A stretch of DNA of 64,000 nt from Rhodanobacteraceae bacterium (GTDB lineage: Bacteria > Pseudomonadota > Gammaproteobacteria > Xanthomonadales > Xanthomonadaceae). Each line of letters begins with the position of its first letter. The first letter of the stretch is position 1. The notes beneath the pieces were generated by a model. The model had not been told where the DNA came from. It was given only the letters and a program-made list of their open reading frames with translations, and did not search any database. Both the position numbers and the translations under genes were made by a program. This document shows positions 8,421 to 17,400 of this stretch, one piece after another. Location of the stretch: contig JACKOX010000011.1 of NCBI GenBank assembly GCA_024233975.1, positions 38,173 through 102,172 on the forward strand, given 5' to 3'.

Positions 8421-10059
8421 GGTATTCGAGCAGATCGCGCTTGTCTTCGGCAGAAAGCGCCGTGCCGTAATCGTGGCCACCGTTGCCGTTGCCCGGAAGG
8501 CTGGTGTCGAAGAGGCTGCTGTGAGGACCTTCGCCGGTTTCCAGACCCACGTTCTCCGGATCGAACTCGCGGCTGCCGACATGGAAGCTGGCCAGGCGCT
8601 CGGTCGGCGGCTTCAGCAGCTCGACCAGTGACGGCACCGAGCCGTTGTGCAGATAAGGCGCGCTGGCCCAGATGCCCGACAACGGCCGCGCCTTGTAGTA
8701 ATCGGGATCCTTCGACAGCCCGGCCTTGTAGACATGGTGCATGCTGGCCACCGCATCACGAACGCCTTCCACTGGATGGCGCAGCGTGGCGCCGATCGCC
8801 GCATGGGCGACAAGATCGATGGTCGGCGCGCGTTCGCCCAGCACGTCACCGGCGACGAAGGCGACTTTTTCGCCCTTCCAAGGTCCCGTCTCCGCATCAG
8901 CGTCCAGGAAATTGCGCGCCATCTTCGGATCGGTGCCGATTTCGTCCAGCGGCGTCAGCACCGCCTTCAACTCGCGCCTGGGATCATCGCGGTCGGACAG
9001 CACGTGGCAGCTCTGGCATTCGCCCGCATACAACGTCTGGCCACGCGCCACGCGCTGCGCGTCCAGCTCGCCCAGCACATGGGCCGGCCACTGTGGTGAC
9101 TTCAGCTGGTAGAACCAGTCCTGGATCTGGCCCAGCTTTTCGAAGTCGATGTCTGACGAATAACCCGGCAAGGCATCGTCGTGGTTGATGTCCAGCGCAC
9201 CATAGACCGCCAGCGCCGTGGTTACGTTCTGCAACAACGGCCCGGGTCCGGCGTTCGGTGCCGAGCCGTTCCACTGCACCAGATCCAGGTGCGAGGCATC
9301 CCACATCACCGGATAGCTGACCGGTGCATCGGGCACTCGCTGGTTATCCGCGATGCCAAGGAAGGTCACCGCCACGGCGTTGAAGATCTGTCCGAAGGCG
9401 TCGAGCCGGCCGGGGCCATAGGGCACCGGCGACTGATTCATGCGGTGGCGGGCATCCAGCGTCTGTGCGCGGACGACCAGCGCTTCGCGGAGTGCCGGGC
9501 GCGCTTCCTTCGCCACGACAATGGCGTCGGCAAAGCGCTCGAACTTGGGACCTCGCTCTGCGGTAGCGCTGAGGCTTTCCACCAGCTCGCCTTCGAAGGC
9601 ATCGAAATCGATCAATGCCTGGCCGCCGTCGATGCGCATGCGCGTGCCTCGGTAATCGACCTGACCGGTGTGGCAGGCGGCACAGCCAAGACCCACCCAT
9701 TCCTGTCCCTCGCTGTCGTACTCGCGGGTGAAGCCGACCGGGTACCCGTCAGGGTTGGACGGACCCGGCGACTGCACGATGAAACCCAGTGCATCCATGT
9801 GGGCATCGGCAACAAAGCGCTCTGTGCTGCCGGCACGCTCAAGGTGCCGCATCCAGTCCGCCGGCAACAGGCGTGAACCAAATGACGCAAACGAGGCGCC
9901 ATCCTGGTCGGCATGGCTCCAGCCCTGATCCAGGTCGATGCTACCGAGTCCGCCATCCACGGCCTGCCCTTCGACCATGGCCGGCTCCGTCGGCGCCTTG
10001 CCGCAGGCCACCAGCAGGACCAGTAGTCCGACAAACAGCCATGATCCTGCCTGTTTCAT
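8407..10059 (-). CDS. RoxA-like di-haem c-type cytochrome lipoprotein (small paralogue)
   Basis: Start at 10059 follows a GAGAGGGG ribosome site; the 550-aa product has a lipoprotein signal with lipobox LVAC (Cys19). Haem motifs are CAACH (126-130) and CQSCH (348-352). It shares with the 769-aa paralogue the blocks GYPVGFTR, P-V-S-Y-P...W...V-Q-x-N-G-S and G-I-W-A-S-A-P-Y-L-H-N-G-S-V-P, so the two genes are an ancient duplication. It is the shorter form, lacking about 200 residues. As a lipoprotein it would be tethered in the periplasm. It runs convergently into the patatin gene with a 14-base overlap, so expression of the two may interfere. The redox partner and substrate are unknown. Confidence 0.85.
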   Translation of the reverse strand: MKQAGSWLFVGLLVLLVACGKAPTEPAMVEGQAVDGGLGSIDLDQGWSHADQDGASFASFGSRLLPADWMRHLERAGSTERFVADAHMDALGFIVQSPGPSNPDGYPVGFTREYDSEGQEWVGLGCAACHTGQVDYRGTRMRIDGGQALIDFDAFEGELVESLSATAERGPKFERFADAIVVAKEARPALREALVVRAQTLDARHRMNQSPVPYGPGRLDAFGQIFNAVAVTFLGIADNQRVPDAPVSYPVMWDASHLDLVQWNGSAPNAGPGPLLQNVTTALAVYGALDINHDDALPGYSSDIDFEKLGQIQDWFYQLKSPQWPAHVLGELDAQRVARGQTLYAGECQSCHVLSDRDDPRRELKAVLTPLDEIGTDPKMARNFLDADAETGPWKGEKVAFVAGDVLGERAPTIDLVAHAAIGATLRHPVEGVRDAVASMHHVYKAGLSKDPDYYKARPLSGIWASAPYLHNGSVPSLVELLKPPTERLASFHVGSREFDPENVGLETGEGPHSSLFDTSLPGNGNGGHDYGTALSAEDKRDLLEYLKSL

Positions 10060-10131
10060 CCCAATTCCCCTCTCAACGTGCCAAAATCCGGCGAGCATCA
10101 TCCTGACCTGTCATCCCGCGTGCCGACGGAA

Positions 10132-11799
10132 ATGCTGAGCCTCCTACGAGCCGCCGCCCTCTGCCTCTGGCTCCCAGCCGCCGCTGCGAGTGTGCCGCCC
10201 GCACCAGTGGAAGTCGATGACGGGCTGAAAAGCATTGATCTCGCGTCGCGACTCGAGGTGCTGGAGGACCCCAGCGGCAAACTGGATTTCGACGCTGCGA
10301 CAGCGTCGCCGGATTTCCAACCGGTCCCCGAGAAAGGCCCCAACTTCGGCTTCAGCCATTCCGCCTGGTGGGTGCGGCTGACGCTGGCCAACCGCGAAGC
10401 GCATGACCGCGAACTGGTGCTGCGCCAGGGTTACCCGCTGATCGACTATGTCGACCTGTGGTCGCCGCAGCAGGACGGCAGCTGGAAGCACACGGCAACC
10501 GGCGACCTCCGAAATTTCGATACGCGCGAGTTCTCGCACCGCGATTTCCTGTTCTCGCTGCAGCTGCCGGCGTCCGAGCAACGTACCTACTACCTGCGCT
10601 TCGCCTCCAGCGGACCGATCGACATCGCGCTGACTCTGTACGAGCCCACCACGCTGTTGGGTTCGATCAGCGAGGAGCAGCTGGCCTATGGCGCCTACTT
10701 CGGCGGCTTCCTGGTGTTGGTGCTCTACAACTTCTTCATGTTCCTGGTGGTTCGCGACCGCGCCTTCTTCTACTACCTGCTGTACGCGATCAGTTATGGC
10801 CTGTATTTCTCGGTCTTCAACGGCCTGAGCTTCCAGTTCCTGTGGCCGCAGCAACCGGTGTGGGGCAACATGAGCCTGCTGGTGCTGCTATCGCTGTCGC
10901 TGATCTTCGGCATGCAGTTCACCCGGAAATTCCTCGACACCCGGCTGAACTCGTCGCGGCAGGACCGCTTCGCCGTCATCCTGCAGGCGCTGGCCGTGGT
11001 CGCTCTGCTGCTGTCGTTCTTCCTGCCATATTCGATCCTGATCCTGCCGCTGGCGCTGCTGACCGTGGTGGTGACCGCCACCATCATGTCGATGGGCATC
11101 ACCTGCCTGATCCGCGGCTATCGACCGGCCCGCTATTTCATGATCGCCTGGGGCCTGCTGCTGCTCGGCGTGCTGGTCTACATGCTGAAAACCTTTGGCG
11201 TGCTACCTCACAGCATGCTCACGCAGAACGGCTTCCAGGTCGGTTCCCTGAGTGAAATGGTGCTGCTGTCGCTGGCGCTGGCGAGCCGTGTCAACGAGAT
11301 GCAGCGACAGAGCCGCACCGATGCACTGACCAAGCTGTTCAACCGCCGCTTCTTCGACGAGCGCGTTGCCTTCGAGTTCGAGCGCGCGCAGCGCGTGCAT
11401 TCACCGCTGGCGCTGCTGGTGGCCGACATCGACCACTTCAAGGAATTCAACGACCGCCATGGCCATGCCCGTGGCGACGAGGTGTTGAAGGCGGTAGCAA
11501 AACAGCTGCTGGACGGCGTTCGCAGCCAAGACGTGGTCTGCCGCTATGGCGGCGAGGAATTCGCGCTGATCCTGCCGGGCACCAGCGAGGGACAGGCCAT
11601 GCACATCGCCGAGCAGCTGCGCGAAGGTGTCCAAGCGAGCCGCCCGCAAGGAGACCGCCGGATCACCATCAGCGTCGGTGTTGCTGGCACCGACAACGCC
11701 GGTGTTGCCAATGCCAGCGACCTGTTCCACGCCGCGGACAAGGCGCTTTACCAGGCCAAGGCGCAGGGTCGTAACTGCGTGATTCGCGCCGCCGGCTGA
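10132..11799 (+). CDS. 7TMR-DISM diguanylate cyclase
   Basis: The chosen ATG gives 555 aa with a cleavable signal peptide (about residues 1-21). Domains in order: a periplasmic 7TMR-DISMED2 sensor fold (about 40-165), a seven-helix membrane block (about 185-385), then a cytoplasmic GGDEF domain (about 395-550) with intact active-site motif GGEEF at 473-477 and the D-I-D-H-F-K metal site upstream. It should make cyclic di-GMP in response to a periplasmic ligand. No EAL domain is present. An R-x-x-D inhibitory site is not obvious before GGEEF. The gene is divergent from the small di-haem cytochrome (72-base gap) and convergent with folE. An upstream GTG (10120) in frame is an alternative start. 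Confidence 0.9.
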   Translation: MLSLLRAAALCLWLPAAAASVPPAPVEVDDGLKSIDLASRLEVLEDPSGKLDFDAATASPDFQPVPEKGPNFGFSHSAWWVRLTLANREAHDRELVLRQGYPLIDYVDLWSPQQDGSWKHTATGDLRNFDTREFSHRDFLFSLQLPASEQRTYYLRFASSGPIDIALTLYEPTTLLGSISEEQLAYGAYFGGFLVLVLYNFFMFLVVRDRAFFYYLLYAISYGLYFSVFNGLSFQFLWPQQPVWGNMSLLVLLSLSLIFGMQFTRKFLDTRLNSSRQDRFAVILQALAVVALLLSFFLPYSILILPLALLTVVVTATIMSMGITCLIRGYRPARYFMIAWGLLLLGVLVYMLKTFGVLPHSMLTQNGFQVGSLSEMVLLSLALASRVNEMQRQSRTDALTKLFNRRFFDERVAFEFERAQRVHSPLALLVADIDHFKEFNDRHGHARGDEVLKAVAKQLLDGVRSQDVVCRYGGEEFALILPGTSEGQAMHIAEQLREGVQASRPQGDRRITISVGVAGTDNAGVANASDLFHAADKALYQAKAQGRNCVIRAAG

Positions 11800-11803
11800 G
11801 AGC

Positions 11804-11820
11804 GCTTCCCAGCCGGAAGC
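11804..11820. terminator. Short hairpin between convergent stops (weak terminator candidate)
   Basis: A 6-bp stem GCTTCC / GGAAGC with a 5-base loop fills the gap between the diguanylate cyclase and folE stops. There is no T-run on either side, so termination activity is uncertain. Confidence 0.3.
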
Positions 11821-11823
11821 CAC

Positions 11824-12429
11824 CTAGCCGCGGTGGCCGACCTTGATGAAGTCGAGGAACTCCGAACGCGTGCGCGCGTCCTCACGAAACGTCCCGAGCA
11901 TCTGGCTGGTGACCATGCTGACACCACGCTTGTGGATGCCGCGCGTGGTCATGCATTCGTGGGCGGCCTCGACCACCACGGCGACGCCACGTGGATCAAG
12001 CACGTCCTGGATGCAGTGGGCGATCTGCGCGGTCATCTTTTCCTGCACCTGGAAGCGACGGGCATAGGCTTCCACCACGCGCGCCAGCTTGGAGATGCCG
12101 ACGACGCGATTGGTCGGAAGGTAGCCGACATGGGCTCGACCGATGATTGGCGCCATGTGGTGCTCGCAGTGGCTTTCGAACTCGATGTCGCGCAGCACGA
12201 TCATCTCGTCATAGCCTTCGACTTCCTCGAAGGTGCGCCGCAGGAACTCCGACGGATCATCGGCGTAGCCAGAGAACCAGTCGCGGTAGGCCTTGACCAC
12301 GCGCTTGGGTGTGTCCAGCAAGCCTTCGCGTTGTGGATCCTCGCCGGCCCAGCGCAGCAAGGTGCGGATCGCATCTTCGGCCTGCTCGCGGGTGACGCCA
12401 TTGTCGGCGTTGTCGGTGTCGCTGCTCAT
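11824..12429 (-). CDS. folE: GTP cyclohydrolase I (FolE)
   Basis: The 201-aa protein matches FolE over its full length. Zinc ligands C88 and H91 sit in SHCEHH, and C159 in HECMTTRG. The enzyme converts GTP to 7,8-dihydroneopterin triphosphate, the first step of tetrahydrofolate and pterin synthesis, in the cytoplasm. The start at 12429 follows an AGGA site; five extra residues would be added by an upstream ATG at 12444. It stands alone, separated from the VWA gene by 107 bases, and converges on the diguanylate cyclase gene with 24 bases between stops. Confidence 0.96.
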   Translation of the reverse strand: MSSDTDNADNGVTREQAEDAIRTLLRWAGEDPQREGLLDTPKRVVKAYRDWFSGYADDPSEFLRRTFEEVEGYDEMIVLRDIEFESHCEHHMAPIIGRAHVGYLPTNRVVGISKLARVVEAYARRFQVQEKMTAQIAHCIQDVLDPRGVAVVVEAAHECMTTRGIHKRGVSMVTSQMLGTFREDARTRSEFLDFIKVGHRG

Positions 12430-12536
12430 GCGCGGCGTCCTCATGAATCGGAAAGCCGCATGCTACCGCAGTCGTCAACAGCGGCGCGTCATCACAGGCT
12501 GACGACGCGCCGCTTCGATCAGGAAACCGCTCGCGC

Positions 12537-14279
12537 TTACTGCACGCTGATCGGCTGTCGCGCCAGCACCTGGTTGTTCTGCACGAACACCACTTCCCAG
12601 TCGCCGGCTTCCTCGGGCGTGTAGAAGCGCACGCTGTCGCCTTCGGCAGGCACATAGCTCCAGCCCTTGTACTCGCTGCCGTCGCCGCCGACCGGGACGA
12701 TGCCGATCCAGTTGCTGTCGGCACGCGGACCGGTGAAGCCGACGTCGATTTCGGTATAGACGGCGGCGCTGGCCGGCGCGTTCAACGTGGCCTTCGCCGG
12801 CAACACCTTTACCGGCTTCGAGGCGACAACCTTCTCGCCCTCGAACAGCACGTAACGGTACTCATAGTCACCAGCTTCGAAGGGGGCCGTGACCATGCCG
12901 CTTCCGCTGGCCGCCTCAGGCCGGAAATAGGCGTTGCTGACATAGGCGCCAGGGTCGCCTCCAGCCGGTGCGAAGCCGATCCAGTGACTACCGTCCACCG
13001 GGCCGCTGGCCTGAATACGAACGCGATCACCCGCCATTACCTCGGCCGGCCCATCCACCATGGTCTCGGCCTCCACGACCTTGATCGGGCGCGAGTAGGC
13101 CACGCGCTCGGCTTCGTTCAAGACGAAGCGCAGCTCGTAGTCACCCAGCTCCGCGGGCACCTTTATCTCCAGTTGATCGCCCTGCTCGGGCAGGCGCGCG
13201 TAATGGTTGGCGATGAAGTCGCCGGGTCCGCCGCCCGGTCGGGCAAAGCCGACCCAATGGCTACCGCTTTTCGGGCCGCGCGCGGTGACGATCAGCGTGG
13301 TGCCGGCAACGGCGGTTTCCGGTGCCTCGATCATCGCCTCCAGATCACCAATCGGAAGCGGCGCGCGCGCCAGCACCTGCTGTTCGCGGCTGGGGCTGAT
13401 GTAGCGCAGCTCGTAGTCGCCAGCTGTGGCGGGCATCTCGAAACTGACCTCGCCGCTGCCGTCGCCTTCTGCTTCCGGCACGTAGGCATACGTCAGGTAA
13501 GCACCATCCGGCGCGTCCGGCAGCACCACGGTGATGTAATCGCCCTCGTCGGCCGGACCACTCCACTCGACCGCCAGCAGCTGGGTAATCACGGCCTGGC
13601 CTGTCGGCTTCAACGTGGCGGTTGCCGGCGGCGGTGGCGGCTGGGTGCTGGCCTTCATCGCGCCCTGCACGGCCGTGCTCAGTTCCTGCGCATCGCGCGC
13701 ATTGAAGTAGCGTCCGCCGGTGTTCTCGGCCAGGCAGCGCAGCTGCGCCTGGTGTGCCGGATTCTGCACGTCGAAGCCGATCACGTGCGCGGTGAAATCC
13801 ACGCCGCTCTTTTCCAGTTCGGCGCCAACGGCACAGGGGTCGAGCTTGCAGGTTTCCTCGCCGTCGCTGACCAGAATGACGGTGGCCTTCTGTTCGCTGG
13901 ACTTCAGCGCCGCCGCCGCGTCGATGACGGCCTGAGACAGCGGCGTCATGCCCTTGGGATTGAGCGCGTTCACCGTGTCCATGAACACGTCGCCTTCCAG
14001 CGGCCCCAGCGGGATCAGCGTCTCGATGTCGCTGCAATCACCTTTTCGACGATGGCCGTAGGCGATCAGGCCGATCTGGTTGGCCGGGTCCCAGTCCGAC
14101 ACCACCTTGCCGGTGGCTTCGCGGGCGATCTCGATCTTGCTGCGACCATCAATCTGGCCCCACATCGAGCCGGAGGCATCCAGCACCAGCATGACGTTCT
14201 CGGCGGCAAACAGCGGGCTGCTGGCGGTGAGCAGGGCGGCAACAGCGATGGCCAAACGGCCACGGCGGATGAACGACAT
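12537..14279 (-). CDS. Secreted VWA-domain protein with beta-sandwich repeats
   Basis: Start at 14279 has a strong AAGGGGAG site; the 580-aa product has a signal peptide ending near SSPLFAA. Residues 27-205 form a von Willebrand A domain with an intact MIDAS: D34-x-S36-x-S38, the Thr in KGMTPLS and the Asp in VSDGEE. After a proline-rich linker (QPPPPPA) come about four beta-rich repeats of roughly 90 residues. The last three share S-x-W-(I/V)-G-(F/I)...PGG or PVGG and a G-D-(Y/W)-E stretch, and end with a K-V-V or K-V-L type strand. The protein probably binds metal-dependent ligands outside the inner membrane. No neighbouring MoxR ATPase is present, so it is not the usual VWA/MoxR pair. Confidence 0.82.
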   Translation of the reverse strand: MSFIRRGRLAIAVAALLTASSPLFAAENVMLVLDASGSMWGQIDGRSKIEIAREATGKVVSDWDPANQIGLIAYGHRRKGDCSDIETLIPLGPLEGDVFMDTVNALNPKGMTPLSQAVIDAAAALKSSEQKATVILVSDGEETCKLDPCAVGAELEKSGVDFTAHVIGFDVQNPAHQAQLRCLAENTGGRYFNARDAQELSTAVQGAMKASTQPPPPPATATLKPTGQAVITQLLAVEWSGPADEGDYITVVLPDAPDGAYLTYAYVPEAEGDGSGEVSFEMPATAGDYELRYISPSREQQVLARAPLPIGDLEAMIEAPETAVAGTTLIVTARGPKSGSHWVGFARPGGGPGDFIANHYARLPEQGDQLEIKVPAELGDYELRFVLNEAERVAYSRPIKVVEAETMVDGPAEVMAGDRVRIQASGPVDGSHWIGFAPAGGDPGAYVSNAYFRPEAASGSGMVTAPFEAGDYEYRYVLFEGEKVVASKPVKVLPAKATLNAPASAAVYTEIDVGFTGPRADSNWIGIVPVGGDGSEYKGWSYVPAEGDSVRFYTPEEAGDWEVVFVQNNQVLARQPISVQ

Positions 14280-14456
14280 CAGTAGACTCCCCTTCGAGGT
14301 GGTTAACAAAGGGGATACGTTAGCCGAAGCCGAAAGCCGACAACCCGACGCGCGTCATGCGGCGGTGAGGCCTATCCATCACGAGCGCAAAGCGCAGCGT
14401 CGCGGCAACCGGGGTATCCTCGGCCGGGTTTGCCAACGGAACCGGGAGTGTTCGTC

Positions 14457-17400
14457 ATGGAACGTCACGTCTTTCGTCCTGCTGTTCGCCTGTGCCTGCT
14501 GTGCTTCGCTGCCGGCTTTGCCACCACCGCCATGGCCGGCACGCCGGGGCTGCCGTTTACCGAAGACTTCAGCGACGCCACGCTGCAGGACCCGGCGCTC
14601 ACCAACGCCAACTGGTCCACCGAGGAGCAGGCGCTGGTGCTGGCCTGGAGGCAGGAGCAGTACGGTGGCTTTTACGACAGCGACGCCGTGGACGGCAGCA
14701 ACATCAGTGATGACGTGTACTGGACCACTGGCGTAACGCTGGGCGACGTGGACGGCGACGGCGATCTCGATCTGGTGGCCGCCAGCTACAACACCTCTCC
14801 CAATCGCCTTTATCTCAACGACGGCACTGGCAACTTCGGTGCCGGCAGCGATATCGACACCGACGCGCAGAGCACTCTGGCGGTGGTCCTGGGTGATGTG
14901 GATGGCGACGGCGACCTCGATCTGATCGCCGGCAACGACTTTCAAACCAACCGCCTGTATCGCAACAACGGTAGCGGCGTCTTCGATGGGGGCACCGACA
15001 TCAGCGCGGATACCCGCGTCACCCGCTCATTGGCGCTGGCCGACATCGATGGCGACGGCGACCTTGACCTGGTCGTCGGCAACGGAACTGGCAGCCAAGT
15101 AACCCTTCACCGCAACGACGGCGAGGGCAACTTCGGCGGGGAGGAGCTGGTCGGAGTGGACGCCAGTGACACGTCGGCGCTGGCCGTGGGCGACGTGGAC
15201 GGCGATGGCGATCCCGATGTGGTCGCCGTCAATCGTGGGCAGGCCAATCGCTTCTACCGAAACAACGGCGCAGGCAGCTTCGATGCCGGAACGGCCATTA
15301 CCAGCAGTACCAATGACAGCCGTGCGATGGCGCTGGGTGACGTCGACGGCGACGGCGATCTCGACCTGGTGGTCGGCAATTTCGGACAGATCAACCGCTT
15401 GTACCTGAACGATGGTGACGCCGATCCGTGGGACAGCGTGGTCACTGGGGAACCGCTCTCCGGCAATCTCTTCACCCTCGGCATGACATTGCAGGACATC
15501 GACGGCGACGGCGATCTCGACCTCATTACCGCCAATGCCAACAACAAGCAGAACCGGCTGTTCGTCAATGATGGCTTTGGCACTTTCGGCAGTGATCTTC
15601 CGATCTCGGGAGACTTCCACAGCAGCTATGGGTTGGCGACCGGAGACCTCGACAACGATGGCGATCTCGATCTCATCATTGGCAACTTCGGCTCGGCTAA
15701 TCGCCTGTACCTGAACACCGGCAACGCCAGTCCGTGGAACGGCGTCAGCGGCAGCAATATCCCCAGCAGCGGCCAGAACGCTTTGGCGCTGGCGCTGGGC
15801 GACGTGGATGGCGACGGTGATCTCGATCTGGTCAGCGGCAATGCGTTTGACACCAACCGGCTGTATCGCAATGACGGCAGCGGCGGTTTTACCGCCAATG
15901 GCACCGTTACCGATGACTCTGACCTTACGGCGGCCTTGCTGATGGCCGACGTGGATGGCGACGGCGACCTCGATCTCATTGCCGGCAACCAATTCGGCGA
16001 CTTCAACCGTGTATACCTCAACGACGACGGCTTGGGCGCCAGCTGGATCGGCAGCGACCTGCCCGGCAGCGACTCGCAGGACACGACCTCACTGGCGTTA
16101 GGCGACGTGGATGGCGACGGTGATCCCGACCTGATCGTGGGCAATCAAGCCGCGACCCACCGGCTGTATCGCAATGACGGCAGCGGCGGTTTTACCGCCA
16201 ATGGCAACGTTACCGACGACGCGCATGTCACCACCGCATTGCAGATGTTCGATGTAGATGGCGACGGCGATCTCGACCTCATCGCAGGCAATGTAGGTGG
16301 GGATCCCAGCCGCGTGTATCTCAACGCCGACGGTCTTGGCAGCAGCTGGATCGGCAGCGACCTGCCCGGCAGCAACTCGCAGTACCCCCGGTCGCTGGCG
16401 TTGGGCGATGTGGACGGCGACGGCGATCCGGACCTGGTGCTCGGCAACGATGGCCAGACCAACCAGCTCTATCGCAACGACGGCAGCGGCGGCTTTACGG
16501 CGGCTGGCAGCATTGGGAGCGAGACCGACAATACCCGAGCGCTGAGCCTGGTTGACGTGGATGGCGACGGCGACCTGGACCTGATCACCGGCAATGCCAC
16601 TCAGGTCAACCGGTTGTATCTCAACAACGGCAGCAGCGACCCCTTCGCCAACGTCAACGCCACCGACATCTCGACCGATACACACTTCACTTCCGCGCTG
16701 GCCGTAGGCGATGTGGACGGCGATGGCGACCCGGATCTGATCGCCGGTAATAACAATGGCCAACCCAACCGCCTGTACCTCAACCGCAGCATCCCCGATC
16801 CCTGGGGCGGCGTCAGCAGCAATGCGCTGTCCGGCAGTGCCGCCAACAAGGTGGTGGTGCTGGGGGACGTGGATCGCGACGGCGATATCGACCTGATCGC
16901 CGGCAACGCGGCGGGCACCGAACCCAAGCGCCTGTACCTCAACAACGGCAGCATCGATCCCTGGGTCGGGGTAACACCGGTCAGCATTGGCAGCGAAGCC
17001 GGCGGCACCCGCGCACTGGCGCTGGGCGACGTGGATGGCGACGGCGACCTGGACCTGGTCGATGCGCGCGCCAACGCCGTGAACCGCTACTACCTGGGCG
17101 ATGGCAGCGGCGGCTTTGATAGCGGCAGCGACATCAGCAGCGACGCGGACAACACCGCCGCGATCGTGCTGGGCGATGTGGATCGCGATGGCGACCTCGA
17201 CGTCATCGCCGGCAACGACGGCGTTGCCGATCGGCTATACCTCAACAACGGCACCGCCGATCCCTGGCGTGATGGCGACGGTGGCAGCATCGTCAGTGCG
17301 ACCGATCTGCCTGGCGCGGTCTTGGCCACGCAGGCGCTGGCGCTGGGGGATGTGGATCGCGATGGCGACCTTGACCTGATCGCCGCCAATGCCGGCGCGG

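Noticed and set aside
12481..12513. A 10-bp GC-rich inverted repeat between folE and the VWA gene
   Set aside because: It has a 13-base loop and no T-run; not convincing as a terminator, though it could slow transcription.
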